From Periconia sp. R9002 (taxonomy: Eukaryota; Ascomycota; Dothideomycetes; Pleosporales; Periconiaceae), in NCBI GenBank assembly GCA_023627715.1, contig JAMAHW010000115.1, positions 39,811-103,810 of the forward strand: a stretch of DNA of 64,000 bases. The letters run 5' to 3'. A program made the translations under genes and the position numbers. Positions 46,193 through 57,299 of this stretch are shown one piece after another. Numbering within the stretch: the first letter of the stretch is position 1; every line of letters begins with the position of its first letter. A model generated the notes under the pieces. That model worked only from the letters and a program-made list of their open reading frames with translations, did no database searches and was not told the origin of the DNA.

Positions 46193-47157
46193 ATGAATCC
46201 AGAAGATCTCGTTCATGAACTGCCGGACGGGCAACTTGTTTGTCGCGAACACCTGCTTATCTATTGCGCAAAGTGCTGTGTTGATTTCACGTTCATGATG
46301 GAAGAAGAGGAAGAGCTTGAAGAGGATGATACATACGAGATTGAACAGCCTAGCATCCGTGTGGGCGGCTTTCGCTTTAGCTCTTCCTCGAGCGATGAGG
46401 ACGAGCTTAGGCAGCCTAGCATCCGTATGGGCGGTTTTCGCGTCAGCGCTCCCGCGAGCGACGAGGACAATTTTGGTGGGCCCAAGATCAAACGAGGAAC
46501 CGGCCGTGTGCTGCCCACTAGGTTCAAACCTCCCACCTCCATCGCCACCCCTATGGAGGTATTCCGTTTCGACAACAGCCGAATGCGATTTTGTCGTTAT
46601 GTCCATCGCAATGACTCCACTCAAGGACTAATCTTTACCGATGGCGCTTGTCTCGATAACGGACAAGCTCATCCCCGTGCTGGATGGGCATTTGTTACCG
46701 GACCATGTGGAGGTGCCGATGGTAGGGTTGTGAGTGGCGGTAGCAAAGGTCGTCTGGAGACCCGAGGTCCATTTGGAGACGAAGGCTTGCAGACCAGCAA
46801 TAGAGCAGAACTCCGTGCTGTCATAGCTGCACTGGGTTTTCGACACTGGCCAGGCGAAGGATTTAAAACAATGGTGCTTGCGACTGATTCATCATACGTC
46901 GTAGATATGGCGCTACAGGATGGGTCAAGAAGTGGTTGAAGAATGGATGGAAAACTTCCACCCAGGCGCCAGTCAAGAATAAAGACCTTTGGGAGATGTT
47001 ACTGGGGGAGGTGGAGAGGCTTGCAGACTGCGGCCTCACAGTTCAGTTCTGGCGCATTGGACGTGAACACAACACCGAGGCGGACGCGTTAGCCAAAGAG
47101 GGCGCGATGGAGAGTGAAGTGGATTCGTACACCCGGTTATTCGGCTTTGTTGGTTGA
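46193..47157 (+). pseudogene. RNase H-like protein gene with a 2-nt frameshift
   Basis: The N-terminus (CREHLLIYCAKCCVDF, then an acidic run) leads to a twofold repeat, QPSIRxGGFRxS...SDED. An RNase H domain follows from about residue 140: FTDGAC (Asp), SNRAELRA (Glu), LATDSSYVV (Asp) and later REHNTEADALAKEGA (Asp). All four acids of the RNase H active site are present. The frame changes at about 46903-46908: reading through gives a stop at 46939, while dropping one AT from GATATGG joins VVD to GATGWVKKW and on to the end at 47157. Either the allele is broken, the sequence has an error, or a tiny unseen splice fixes it. The 18-nt GT..AG stretch there is too short for a normal intron. Confidence 0.72.
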
Positions 47158-47930
47158 TATGTAGGGTATTCTGGATTCTAGGGTTTTTCCAGGGATTTGG
47201 AACTTTGTACGCTGTACTCTATGTTGCAGGGCTTGATTATTCAGTAATCGCACCCTGATTAAAGAAACAAACAACTGCACATGTAGGCAAGGGGCGTTTG
47301 AGTCAAATACAGCTATCAACCACTCTTGATATGGGCGTTTCAGTTAGATACAACTATTGAACACTCTTAATATGGAATAACAATACGGAAAGAAATGGAA
47401 TTTGCTTTTGATGTTGTTGGTTGTGCGTTTGCTTTTAGGGGAGCATATATAGATGCCCTCCTCGCCTACCTCGTCATGAGGTCCGAAGACGCATCCAAAT
47501 ATGATGCGGGAATAGCGGAGAGGGGCGCTCGAGATTTCTCTGGAAAAGAACTAAAGATAGATTCTCGATTAATCGTTTACGATGGCATACAGATTGTTGA
47601 TGAGCCTACCTCCTACCATCGCGATTGGTCCGTTTGTGTTTGATTTCTCTGTGAACTAGGTGAAAGACGATCCTGAAAGCAGGTGGTTGGTAGAATGTAT
47701 ACATCGCGTGATACAGAATTGCCAAATCGGGGAATAATGACAGTCATAGTTACTAAGAGCTATAAGGCTCCTTGCACGGACCAAAAGATAGTACCAAGGT
47801 ATTTAAGGAATTGGAGCTTTGATTACTCCCTGCCTGATACAAAATTCAGCATATCAACCAGTGAACGAAATTAAGTGAGCAAAGGCTTTGAAGACCAACT
47901 TGCGTCATTGGGATACAACAGATCTTCAAA
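47158..47930. other. intergenic with a 41-bp tandem duplication
   Basis: No gene is supported. An 82-codon ORF at 47395-47643 has no family resemblance. The duplication at about 47291-47372 is listed separately. Confidence 0.5.
47291..47372. repeat. two-copy 41-bp tandem repeat
   Basis: Two adjacent copies of a unit that begins GGCGTTT and ends CACTCTT(G/A)ATATG differ at about seven of 41 positions. More than half of the changes are C/T or G/A transitions, which would fit mild repeat-induced point mutation. Confidence 0.75.
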
Positions 47931-48937
47931 ATGGCACATCCTCCTACGACTACAACCCCGACCACTCTATCAAATGACCAGCTCGCCGGCAAAAACAACC
48001 CCATCCGCCCCACTCTTTCGGTCTTAAAAATCACCCTCTCGCGAGTCAAAACCAAAGTAAACCTCTTATCACCCAAATCTCCCAAATCTCCGTCCCGAGC
48101 CTTCGAGCCAACCGGAACCTTCCCATTCTTCCGTCTCCCCCGCGAGGTTCGTGAGAAGATCTACAATTCCCTGTTCAAGCAAACTATCCCTCGACGTCTC
48201 ATCGCGTGCGATATATCTCCACATCCACATCCTCCGACTTCCGCCACGATTCCTCTCCCCCGCTTCCCCAATCTCTGCTACACTAGCCGTATGTGAACTC
48301 CAGGTATAGAGTCATTTGTTATCAAGACACCACATAGTGTGGCGTATTAAGACACTGATAGTGTACTATAACCAGCCTAGTTACATTTAACTAACTTTGT
48401 ACACGTGATATAGGGCGTATGTACATCGAGTCAGTACCGAATCTCCTGCGAAACAGCGAAGTCATCCTCCTGGATGTTGTATCTATGCAAGACGTACTCA
48501 AGTACCTCAACCAGGGGCACAATAGTACTCTAGCCCAGGGCATTACATCCCTTACGTTCTCATCTCGAATCCCCTGGACGCCGCACACGACACACACGAC
48601 GCGCGCTCTACTCGAGAAGTGTATAAATGTGCGCCATGTCAAGATTTCAGTTTCGGCTACCCGGTGCGTAGAGTGGGTTGGTAGCAACGAGGTGAAGGTA
48701 AAGAGTAAGAATCAGGTTATAGAGGGAGCCGACTACTGCTGTTTGATGGATTGTGACAAGCTGAAGAAGGTTTCACTGGTTTGTGTTGGCGGAGGGGCTG
48801 AGGCTAGAGTGCTTGGTGTTCATGTGGACGCCGTGTTTGAGCCGGTTGTGAGATGGGTGAGGGAGAATATTTGTAAAGGACGGGGTATGGTCTTGGTTGT
48901 GGAGCATGTGGAAGGCGTTGGGATGGGGCGTTGGTAG
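47931..48937 (+). CDS. 2EXR (F-box-like) domain protein
   Basis: Two exons (47931-48288 and 48414-48937) join into 293 residues. The first half carries FPFFRLPREVREKIYNSLF, the 2EXR/F-box-like opening common in ascomycete proteins of unknown function. The splice joins NLCYTSR to RMYIESVPNLLRNSEVILLD, the expected helix pair after that opening. Unspliced, the ORF stops within eight bases of the donor, so the intron is required. The intron (48289-48413) is an introner-like element. The C-terminus is Val-rich (VVRWVRENICKGRGMVLVVE). Role unknown; the family may serve in ubiquitin-ligase-like or other protein interactions. Confidence 0.85.
48289..48413 (+). repeat. introner-like element, copy 1 (2EXR gene intron)
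   Basis: This 125-nt intron runs from GTATGT to GATATAG with TTTAACTAACTT as branch region. Its 110-nt core (48304-48413) matches copy 2 at 98 of 110 positions. It interrupts a codon after its first base. The host-exon side repeats CGTATGT at both ends, like a target duplication. Confidence 0.92.
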
Positions 48938-49022
48938 ATGAAAGAGGAAAGATAGCTGGTGTCGCTTTGTGGTGTGGCTTCGGTTGCAGGTTGAAGGCCG
49001 CTGCTATCTTTCAGGGTCGATT

Positions 49023-49326
49023 TCACGATTTGTTCGTGTCCATTTGGATCGAATCTGTTGTCAGGCCCTTGTTATATTCCTGGCCTCTGCCAAATAAGAC
49101 CTAGATGTCTTAGACTGTTACGTACCCAAAGATCTTGGCCTTTTGTAGTTACAGTTTGATAAGAGTTTGTAAGAATCAAATAACTGTTCAACCCGATCAA
49201 TGTAGTTAACACTGATCCTTCCTTTCTATTCCTATTTCTAGCTCGTTGTATCAGTGATACGAAACCCAGGTATGCGACTGTGATTCCACCGAAGGTGCTA
49301 AACAGAGGCCTGAGTGCAGCCGACAT
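49023..49326 (-). CDS. possible tiny membrane protein
   Basis: An ATG at 49326 opens MSAALRPLFSTFGGITVAYLGFVSLIQR. This reads as one hydrophobic helix followed by basic residues, then a second amphipathic stretch. The open frame can end unspliced at 49072. A 46-nt GTACGT...GGCCAG intron (49128-49083) instead leads to a stop at 49023, giving about 83 residues. I do not recognise the family, and there is no further evidence that it is expressed. Confidence 0.35.
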
Positions 49327-50379
49327 TGAGGGCGTGTCTGAGGAAACTGCAGGTTGCCGAGAACCGATATGAAAAATTGTTTCGGTCGTTGTCTCGAGTA
49401 TACAGAATATTAGAGCAAAACATAGGGGTATTTGGGGTAGCGTGTAGATGTGCGTGGTAAGTCACGCTTTGTTTCAAACGCCGCAGCGCTAAACTGCCCT
49501 ATCATCTTTGGAATTGAAAGACTGGCATGCAATCTTTGCCGGTATGGACGGGTTCGTGCTTACACATTCAAGCGCCGAACCGTTTCCGCCGAACCCTTCA
49601 CAGCTGCATAATGCGATACGGCTATGTCAAATAAGCCCCAACAACGCGTCGCGAGGTGCAGAATGAATCGGAACAAAATACCTGGAATTTGCTGGCGATT
49701 ATGTATGTTGTAGCAAGACTTCATCTTATCGTGGGATCATTCGCTGAATTGAAGAACATTCGTGTATGTGTAAATGTTGAATGTCGAACTTCCTTCTGCA
49801 TCAATGTACAGAGTGAGATTGGTTGGTTTATGGATTACAGTAGAGTCTGTCGCGTAGGTTAGCGCATTCGCATAAGAAGATATTGAACGATAAACTTTGC
49901 CGTAAAAGGGAAATGCCAAGATGATATCTTTCTCCGTGATTTATTTTAGCACATTGCTTTGGTCTCTCAGTCCTACGAGTGTTCCCTGAATCTGACCAAA
50001 CCAGGAAAATAGAATATATTTCATGGCCAATTGATAATTCATTTTAGGATGGGTGATTGACTGCGCTCCTATTACAAAGACAAATTCATGGCTTCAACGA
50101 CATTCACCGCCGCAAAATGGTCGACGCTCTCTGGGGCTTCATCAATGGGTGGCGGTGCCTAGATGGGAGTAAGATCTAACCAGAGATCGTAAGGTGAATA
50201 CTCGAGAAGGTTAGCTTCGTATTCTTCCTTCTACCTCGTACATCCTGGGCGGTTGATCACTGACTCACCAACTACCTATAACCTCCTGTTTTTCGCGTTT
50301 AGGGTTTGTGTAGGTATTTCCCGCGAACATATTCTGTACGATTGAAAATACCATTGCTTGTCACCCAGTCACACCTGAA
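49327..50379. other. intergenic, nothing recognised
   Basis: This is the 5' flank of the large gene that follows. Short ORFs here show no motif. Confidence 0.5.
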
Positions 50380-53300
50380 ATGCAGCAGAGACTAAACTCA
50401 AAGAAGATAAGATCTTCTTCAGCACAGGAACTCCATATCTACCTGAAGACTGTGTTAGAATCGTCACCAGAAGAGGAAATAACGAACGAGCTTCTTCGCC
50501 TTCTTGAATGCGATGTCTTCTCGCCACACCCCGTTTTCCACATATGGCTGAAATTATCTTCTCCCGCAACTATGCGGAAATGTCTGCAGCAGCAAATCTC
50601 AATTTACGTACGGAAATCAGCGATTATACTCCTTGGAAAAAGACTTCGCTCCCCACACTGGCGACTGTTCTGGGATGGCTTGGATGGTGTATCAGGTCTT
50701 ACTGCTTTGTTTAGCGACTTTTCCGAGAATGAGATAAAGATTGCTTGCCGCGCAATTGCCTACAATTGGAAGGGTGGTGATATGGAGGAGAAGATGAAGT
50801 GCTTCACCGAGCTTCTGCAAACGCTTCAGCCGTTGTCGTTCAATCTGAATCAGGAGACTTTGGATAAACGGCCTTTGAAAAAGTACTATCAACTTCTGAC
50901 GCCGGTGTGCACAAACGTTGAACACAAGGAGGCTATCGAGTCGATGGATCCAAAACAGCAGAAAAGGGTTTTCTTCAGATACCAAAGAACCGATCTGGAG
51001 AGAAAATTCCTTCAGTACATGATGGAAGGGCATGACAAAGGCAACGAATGGTTGCTTTCACTTCTCAGAGAATATCTCTCATTTACCTCATCGGAATGGG
51101 GGCGGCTAGAAACGATGCCGTTTGCCATAAGGATTTTCGATGCAGCCGCAAAAAGAAACAAACTTGTCATCAGCTACGACACGTTCATGAACACACTCGC
51201 ACGTCCCCTCCTAAGACGCGCTTTAAGACAGAAAGCAAGTTGGAACATAATCCAGGACATCGCCTGTAAAAGCGTAGCTTGGTGCGAACACAATGGCTGC
51301 CTCGACAAGCTTGATTGTAAACGCGACGGCTTTATTGATCTGGTAGCACAATGCTGGTCTCGTGAGCCGGATCTGTTTGCATACCCTTTGCGCAGTTTGA
51401 TTGCGGGTAGCGTCAAGACTTTGGGCCAGTTAGCTTCCACATATGGGAAGGATTATCACTTGATGAAATTCGGATGCTTAGCCCTGGGCTACAGTTTCGA
51501 TAACCCAGAGCATATGCGACAAGTTTTTGCCCATCTACCTACCTCCACGATAACCGTACTCGATCCGCAAGATTCTTACTCGCTATTCTGTTACTTGCGT
51601 GCTGCAAATTACAGCGAGCAGACGGATGGTTCCGTGCTCTGGTCTAGATGGTCGTTCACAGAATTTCCATTCACCGAGTTCAATTCTGGACCTGATCTGT
51701 TACAAACCATACTTCTTCAGCGGAGTGGTCGTCAAAACGATGCAGAACAGCTGGCAGCAATCAACATTCAAGAGAGAAAAAGGAGCGTGATGTCAAGCGC
51801 AGACGCGACTTCACGCGGTGAACATGTTGGAGCCGTACTGGAATATGCAAAAGCCAGTGGATCCATGCAATTATACAAACAGGAACAGATTTGGGCACGC
51901 CGTTTCGTGCGGGACCCACTTGTTGCGATGCGACTATGGGGTTTGGCATCTCACAGAGAAGTCGCTTTACTGTCCGGGATACCAGAAAGGCCTCTGCTCG
52001 CCCCCAACTTCTCTGTGCAGGACATCACCCAAAGGATTTTGCAGGCTAATGAGATGCTCAATATTTTGTTTGATACTCTGGATGCGGCGAAAGGGGAACC
52101 CTCTTTTTATACCCGTCACTTCAAAGGTTCTTTTCACACCCTCTACCATTCCATCTAGCTCTAACATTTGATGTCAGGAATCTACGACTTGCCTTTAGCG
52201 GTTATAAGAATGCGTATACATAGAGCTAATCATCTTCGAGATACTTGTGGATTCTCGAATGACCAGATATACGAGGCAGTGTGGAAGGACACCCTTCACC
52301 TGGTCTACTGTTTGGAGGCAAGGCTCTCAGCCCCCTTTTTCTCCCCGCCAGCCACCGCCAAGATTACCACCTTGACGGATGAGCAAGATCCGTCTGTGCT
52401 ACGGTTTCTGGATAACTGGTTCAAAAAACGGGACGATTTGTGGGTGGATCTGCGACCTAAAGTTATTAAACAGGATGTCGGGTTGCCTAGACCCTTTCCT
52501 CAAGGTCTTCCTATACAGGATCTCATATATCCATTTCGTTTTCAGGTTCGGTGCCTAGAAACTCACATGCCATATTTGGCTTCTCGTGTCAACGACATCG
52601 TATTTGGAGACCCTCAGCTTTTCTTAGAACCGGTTTCATCAGTTAATCTAGAGGATAGGAACAACCAAATTCTAGTCGACGACTATTTTACAGCACTGGG
52701 CTTATACGTTCCCAGTGTTATCACAGATGATGAACAAAAACAACGCACCGACAAAGCTTGGAAACATGCCATCGGACCCTTGTCTCAACCCCGCATGACC
52801 GAGGAAGAAGCTATCAGATATTGGAAAGGTGAGCGTCGCACATATTGGAGTGGGTCCAGATACCCGACGTACTGGCCGACTTGGAGTGACAAACCCATCG
52901 TTGCGAAGTGGCCAGTAGTCCCCGAGGTCGATGACCCCTTCGAGATGGAGGAATGGAGTCCGCTCCCGCCGATCCGTCGACAGTATGTTGTATTCCAGGT
53001 ACAGAGTCGTTTATTATTAAGATGCCACATAGTGTGGCGTATTAAGACACTGATAATGTACTGTTACCACCCTAGTTACATTTAACTAACTTTGTACCCG
53101 CGATATAGGTATGCGCCTGCAAAACAGTTTTCACCAGTGACTTATATCGATCTCTGCAAAAAGCCGATAGACTTCAACAGAGAGAAGCTTCCAGGAACGG
53201 ATAGATGCGTTTGGAAGCCTGTCGAGGTGCCCGGTGAAACTCCCGAGGAAAGAAGTCTGTATGCACCACTTCGTCTAGCCCGCAAAGAGCCCGCGGTGAG

Positions 53301-55431
53301 CGAAGGTCTGATCTTGACGGCTCTTCTCGCTTTGGATAAAGAAGAAGCACAGAAGGACCGGCTTCTACCAACGCCGTTCCCTCCCGGTAGTGATCCAGCG
53401 ACGATTCGCTTCCCACTGCTATCTCTGGGTGGAGAGATGCTACAAGAATCCCATCTCAGCTCTATGGCGGGAACGCTATTTTCCGAGCTTATCGACAGCG
53501 TGCCTCCAACGTTGTTAGCCAAAGGCGCCGAAACGGCACTCAAGAATCTCAGCGAAGAAGTTGCCCACAGCAACTCACACAGGGAATGGTCAGTGAAACT
53601 GTATCGATTCTTAGATCTCCTCGAGCGAAGCGATAGACCTGCGCTTGCGTTGAGGCTAGCAATACAATTCATGGAGAGCTCTTCTGCCTCTACTTCGTGG
53701 TATTGGTATATCTTGCCGCCTCGATTACTTAAAAGGCTCCCTGCGTCCCAGGCACAGGCATGTATCTCGTACTTCGCCGACGCCGTTATCGAGGCGCTGT
53801 TAGAGAACGCCGCGATCAAATCATCTATCACACCAACGAAGTCTCTCGTTGGAGAAATAGGAATCAATGAACCTGCCAGTGAGACGAAGCCACGAATCGA
53901 GTTGCCTCTTCTCAAAGTCACCACCATCAAGTCACTCGCGCAGCTGTTAAACGGTGCAGCCTTCGTATCCAACGAATTCTCTTTCGCTATACTGGCGAAG
54001 ATCTTGGCCAATGCATCGCACATAGACATAAGACGCGCTGTCGTTTCGAGTCTCTTGAAGATCTATGTATCTAACCCCTCGCGTGGGGAACTAGATGACA
54101 ATGTTCTCAACGCCCTCGAGGTCGCTATACCGCTCGCGAGCAATCTTCGCGAAAGAGAACCCATCAGCGACGCGGAATGGCAAGCGGCCGAAGAAACCCT
54201 AAAACCGCCCCGAGTCTTGAATTCCCAGTTATCAGAGAACGATTCTCCGCTATTACTCTCATTATTGACGTTCATCGGGGACGATCTGACCCGCGTAGAT
54301 GCCGGGAAGCAGGAAACGTACATGACCCGCATCATCTTCCCCATCCTTGCCAAACTGGAAGAACACACGATGCGATGGGTGCACATTTTCTTACGGCAGC
54401 AAGGCATGTCGGTATCTGAAATCCAAGCCTGCAAAATCCCACCCCTTCCCTCCAACGCCACCATCCTCCACCGAATCTTCGAAACGCGATCCGCAAATAC
54501 CCCGCTCTTCCTCCTCGACAACTACATCCAATACGTGGAATTCAACATCGCGCCTCCCACCCCCATCGCCGCTCTCAACAAGCGCCTTCGCGCCTCCAAA
54601 ACGAACCTCGACACCCCGACAATCCAGTCCTGGCTGTCCCGATACGCCTGTGGCCTCCATGTCGCCGCCGCAATGCAACTCACATCCCTCCTCGACGCTG
54701 CATACACACATCCCCGGGCCACGCTCCAACTCGCCCACCTTCAAGAAAAATACATGGAACTCTTTAAACTAACACTCGACCACGACACCGAAGACTTGCA
54801 CACCGTGCAGAGGGTAATAGACAAGCTGCTCTACCGCTTCTTCGACCCATCGAGCCCGCCCATGGAAGCGTCCTGGTCCACCATCTACCTCCCCATCCTC
54901 GACAACATCATCACATACATCGAAAGACTGCGCGCCGCAACCGCCCAACTCCCTCCTTCCTCACCAAAAGCCTTACTTCTCCCAGATACGTCCAAACTCC
55001 GCATGTACAAACTCCATTTCTCCGCGCGGCACTCAGAGCACTTACCCACGACTCGCGACCCCACCGACGAAGAGCGAGACGCACACTGCGAGGCGTTTGC
55101 GGCGCTCGTGACGCAGTACACGGATGCGATGCCGGGGACGTTGTATCATGAGCGGTACGCGCAGCTCAAGCGGGCGGTGGAGTTTTTGACGGGGGAGGAT
55201 GGGGTTAGGGTCGCGTGTTTGCTGGGGGGTGTTGAGGGGGTGATGGGGAGGGAGGTGGGTGAGGGGGAGATGCTTCGGGTGGAGTTGGCGGCTGGGTTGT
55301 TGGGGGTAGGGAAGGGGGACGTAAGGAGTGAGGGGTTGAGGAGGAGGGTCGAGGGGATGGTGCAGGGTTGGAAGGGTTGTAGGAGTGAGGAGGTGAGGAG
55401 GTGGGGGGTGCGTGTTGGGGAGGTGGAGTGA
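50380..55431 (+). CDS. very large uncharacterised protein (1,624 residues)
   Basis: Three exons are needed: 50380-52126, 52178-52982 and 53109-55431. Intron 1 (51 nt, GTTCTT...CTCTAACATTTGATGTCAG) removes two in-frame stops, and both sides are in the same frame. Its donor is weak, and GTCACT at 52115 would also keep frame. Intron 2 is an introner-like element that splits a Gln codon. The protein is mostly alpha-helical, soluble and without signal peptide, membrane helix or catalytic motif that I can name. Repeated helix pairs (for example KSLAQLLNGAAFVSNEFSFA, RRAVVSSLLKIYVSNP) suggest an armadillo/HEAT-like solenoid. The N-terminus (RSSSAQELHIYLKTVLESS) and a Trp/Pro-rich segment near residue 840 (YWKGERRTYWSGSRYP) are distinctive. 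I do not recognise the family. Confidence 0.8.
52983..53108 (+). repeat. introner-like element, copy 2 (large-gene intron)
   Basis: This 126-nt intron runs from GTATGT to GATATAG. The 110-nt core (52999-53108) is 89% identical to copy 1 and 82% to copy 3. The stem GATGCCACA/TGTGGCGTA brackets a TAG loop. After the acceptor the exon continues GTATG, repeating the first bases of the intron. Confidence 0.92.
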
Positions 55432-56033
55432 GTGGTATGGGTTGTTGGTCGTGTGAAAGGGAGTTTGTAGGACACTCTCTTGGTTGTTTCATAGAGTATA
55501 ATTAAATAGACAGTTTGACGTTTCTCTGTTCGTTGGCAAATTCTCAAGCTACCACCCACCCACCTACTCATCCGCCCGCCTTAATCCCAGGTAATATAGC
55601 ACATTACATTACATAGATACATTAATCCATACCACCCAAATCCAACTCCAACTCCAACTCCAACTCCATAACAACAACAACAAACCCTTCCCTCTCATCC
55701 CCTCCATCCTATACATAACAATCATTCTCATACACGTCGCATCTGAACATAACCCAAAAGAAAATTCAAGAATCAATCTCTCGAGTGTACTGCTATACAA
55801 ACAGTTGAGATAAATATAAGGCTTAACTACTTCTTTCCTTTTTCTTTCTTTCTGACACACAGATGGAATCAAACAAAACGATACCGGGGAGGGGGGGGGC
55901 TTGCACTTCTCTCCTCCTGTTTCCTATTGCAGGATATGGTGCTACGCTTCATCTTCCCCTTTCTCTACTTTTTTCGATTGTGAGATGTGGGTTTGGGGGA
56001 AGAAGAGAACGAGGTGAGGCAAGGAAGGGTGAA

Positions 56034-56069
56034 AAGAAGAAGAAGAAGAAGAAAAAGAAGAAGAAGAAG
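56034..56069. repeat. (AAG)n purine tract
   Basis: This is a 36-base GAA/AAG run, interrupted once by extra A residues, in non-coding DNA. Confidence 0.9.
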
Positions 56070-57262
56070 TAATAAGGAGAAATTGTACGATTGAGAAAAG
56101 GATAGAAAGACCGTCCCGAGTATGAAATACAAGCTACCACTCTGTTTTACTCTCTTTTGTATTTTGATGTCGTGTCTGTACATGACGGAACAGCGACAAA
56201 GCAATGCGGTCGGTTGGTTGGTTGGTTGGTTACACAGATTGAAGGAAGGTAGAAGGAGATATTAGGAGTAACGAGGCGTACGCGAGGGGGGTTGGGGGGA
56301 AGGTATCTCAACTGTTACACCCAACCTACCAAAAAATCGTAGTTACCACGCATTGTTGTTAGCTCGCTCAGCATCTTTAGGGACATGTATACGCATATTT
56401 TTTTTTCACGGGGGATTGAACTACCTCTGTATGTAACTCCTCATGTGTGTGAGCTGGACAAAAGCTTCTGTAGATACATACAACATGTGGATGAAACAAA
56501 CCACGTCTCCAAAGCCCTCCCTCCCAAACACACCCCCTTGAACGGAATATATCAAAAAAAAACAACAAGACCACTCACTTACTCCTTCATTCCCCAACCA
56601 GCAAACCCCCCTCGAACCCAACCCTTCGAATCGCAAGAACAAAACCTTCGAAACGAAAAACACAAATACCCTCGAAATACCCTCCCCTTACCCCCCCGTT
56701 ACGCAATCACCAACTTCCAACCAAACTCCCACATCCCATCGGTAAGAATGACCGAGCAACGAATGAATGCCCTCGGGGAGAGTCTTCTTCCGCTCCTTCT
56801 CAAGGCCTCAGGCCTCCTCGTTTCCCTTCCCCCCACCATGCCCACCTCGTCAGAGAAATAAGCGATCTCCCAACCCAAAGAAATGATTGGCCCCGGCCGC
56901 ATCAACCGAAAAAACAACCAAAATCTCAGCTCAAACGTACTCCTCTACATTCAGGCGGGCGGATCGGAAAAGTGGGGGAGACAAGGGTGGGAGGAGCACG
57001 AATTAAGCGTCGGAGAGTGGCCTCTCCTCCCACCCCCAGCGAGCGGTAAGTTACGTGGTCGGGTGAGACGTGCCGTGTACAGTACATCCAGTATGTATGC
57101 TAGTTAGTACTATTTTGTTTCTCTGGCTTTCGCAAACAGAGAGATATCGCCAAGAGATAAGAGGGTAAAAAACGACAGAGAATACATGGCGTTGACGTAC
57201 AATACCGAGGGGACGGAGACGGGGGCTGGGACCAGGGCTGAGAGCTGAGATCTAGGGTTGGG

Positions 57263-57264
<2 letters not shown>

Positions 57265-57298
<34 letters not shown>
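57265..57298. repeat. (GT)n microsatellite
   Basis: About 17 perfect GT units lie in non-coding DNA. Confidence 0.95.

Positions 57299-57299
<1 letters not shown>

Noticed and set aside
46901..46918. 18-nt GT..AG stretch in the RNase H gene as an intron
   Set aside because: It is far below any known minimum intron length, and removing 18 nt would not change the frame.
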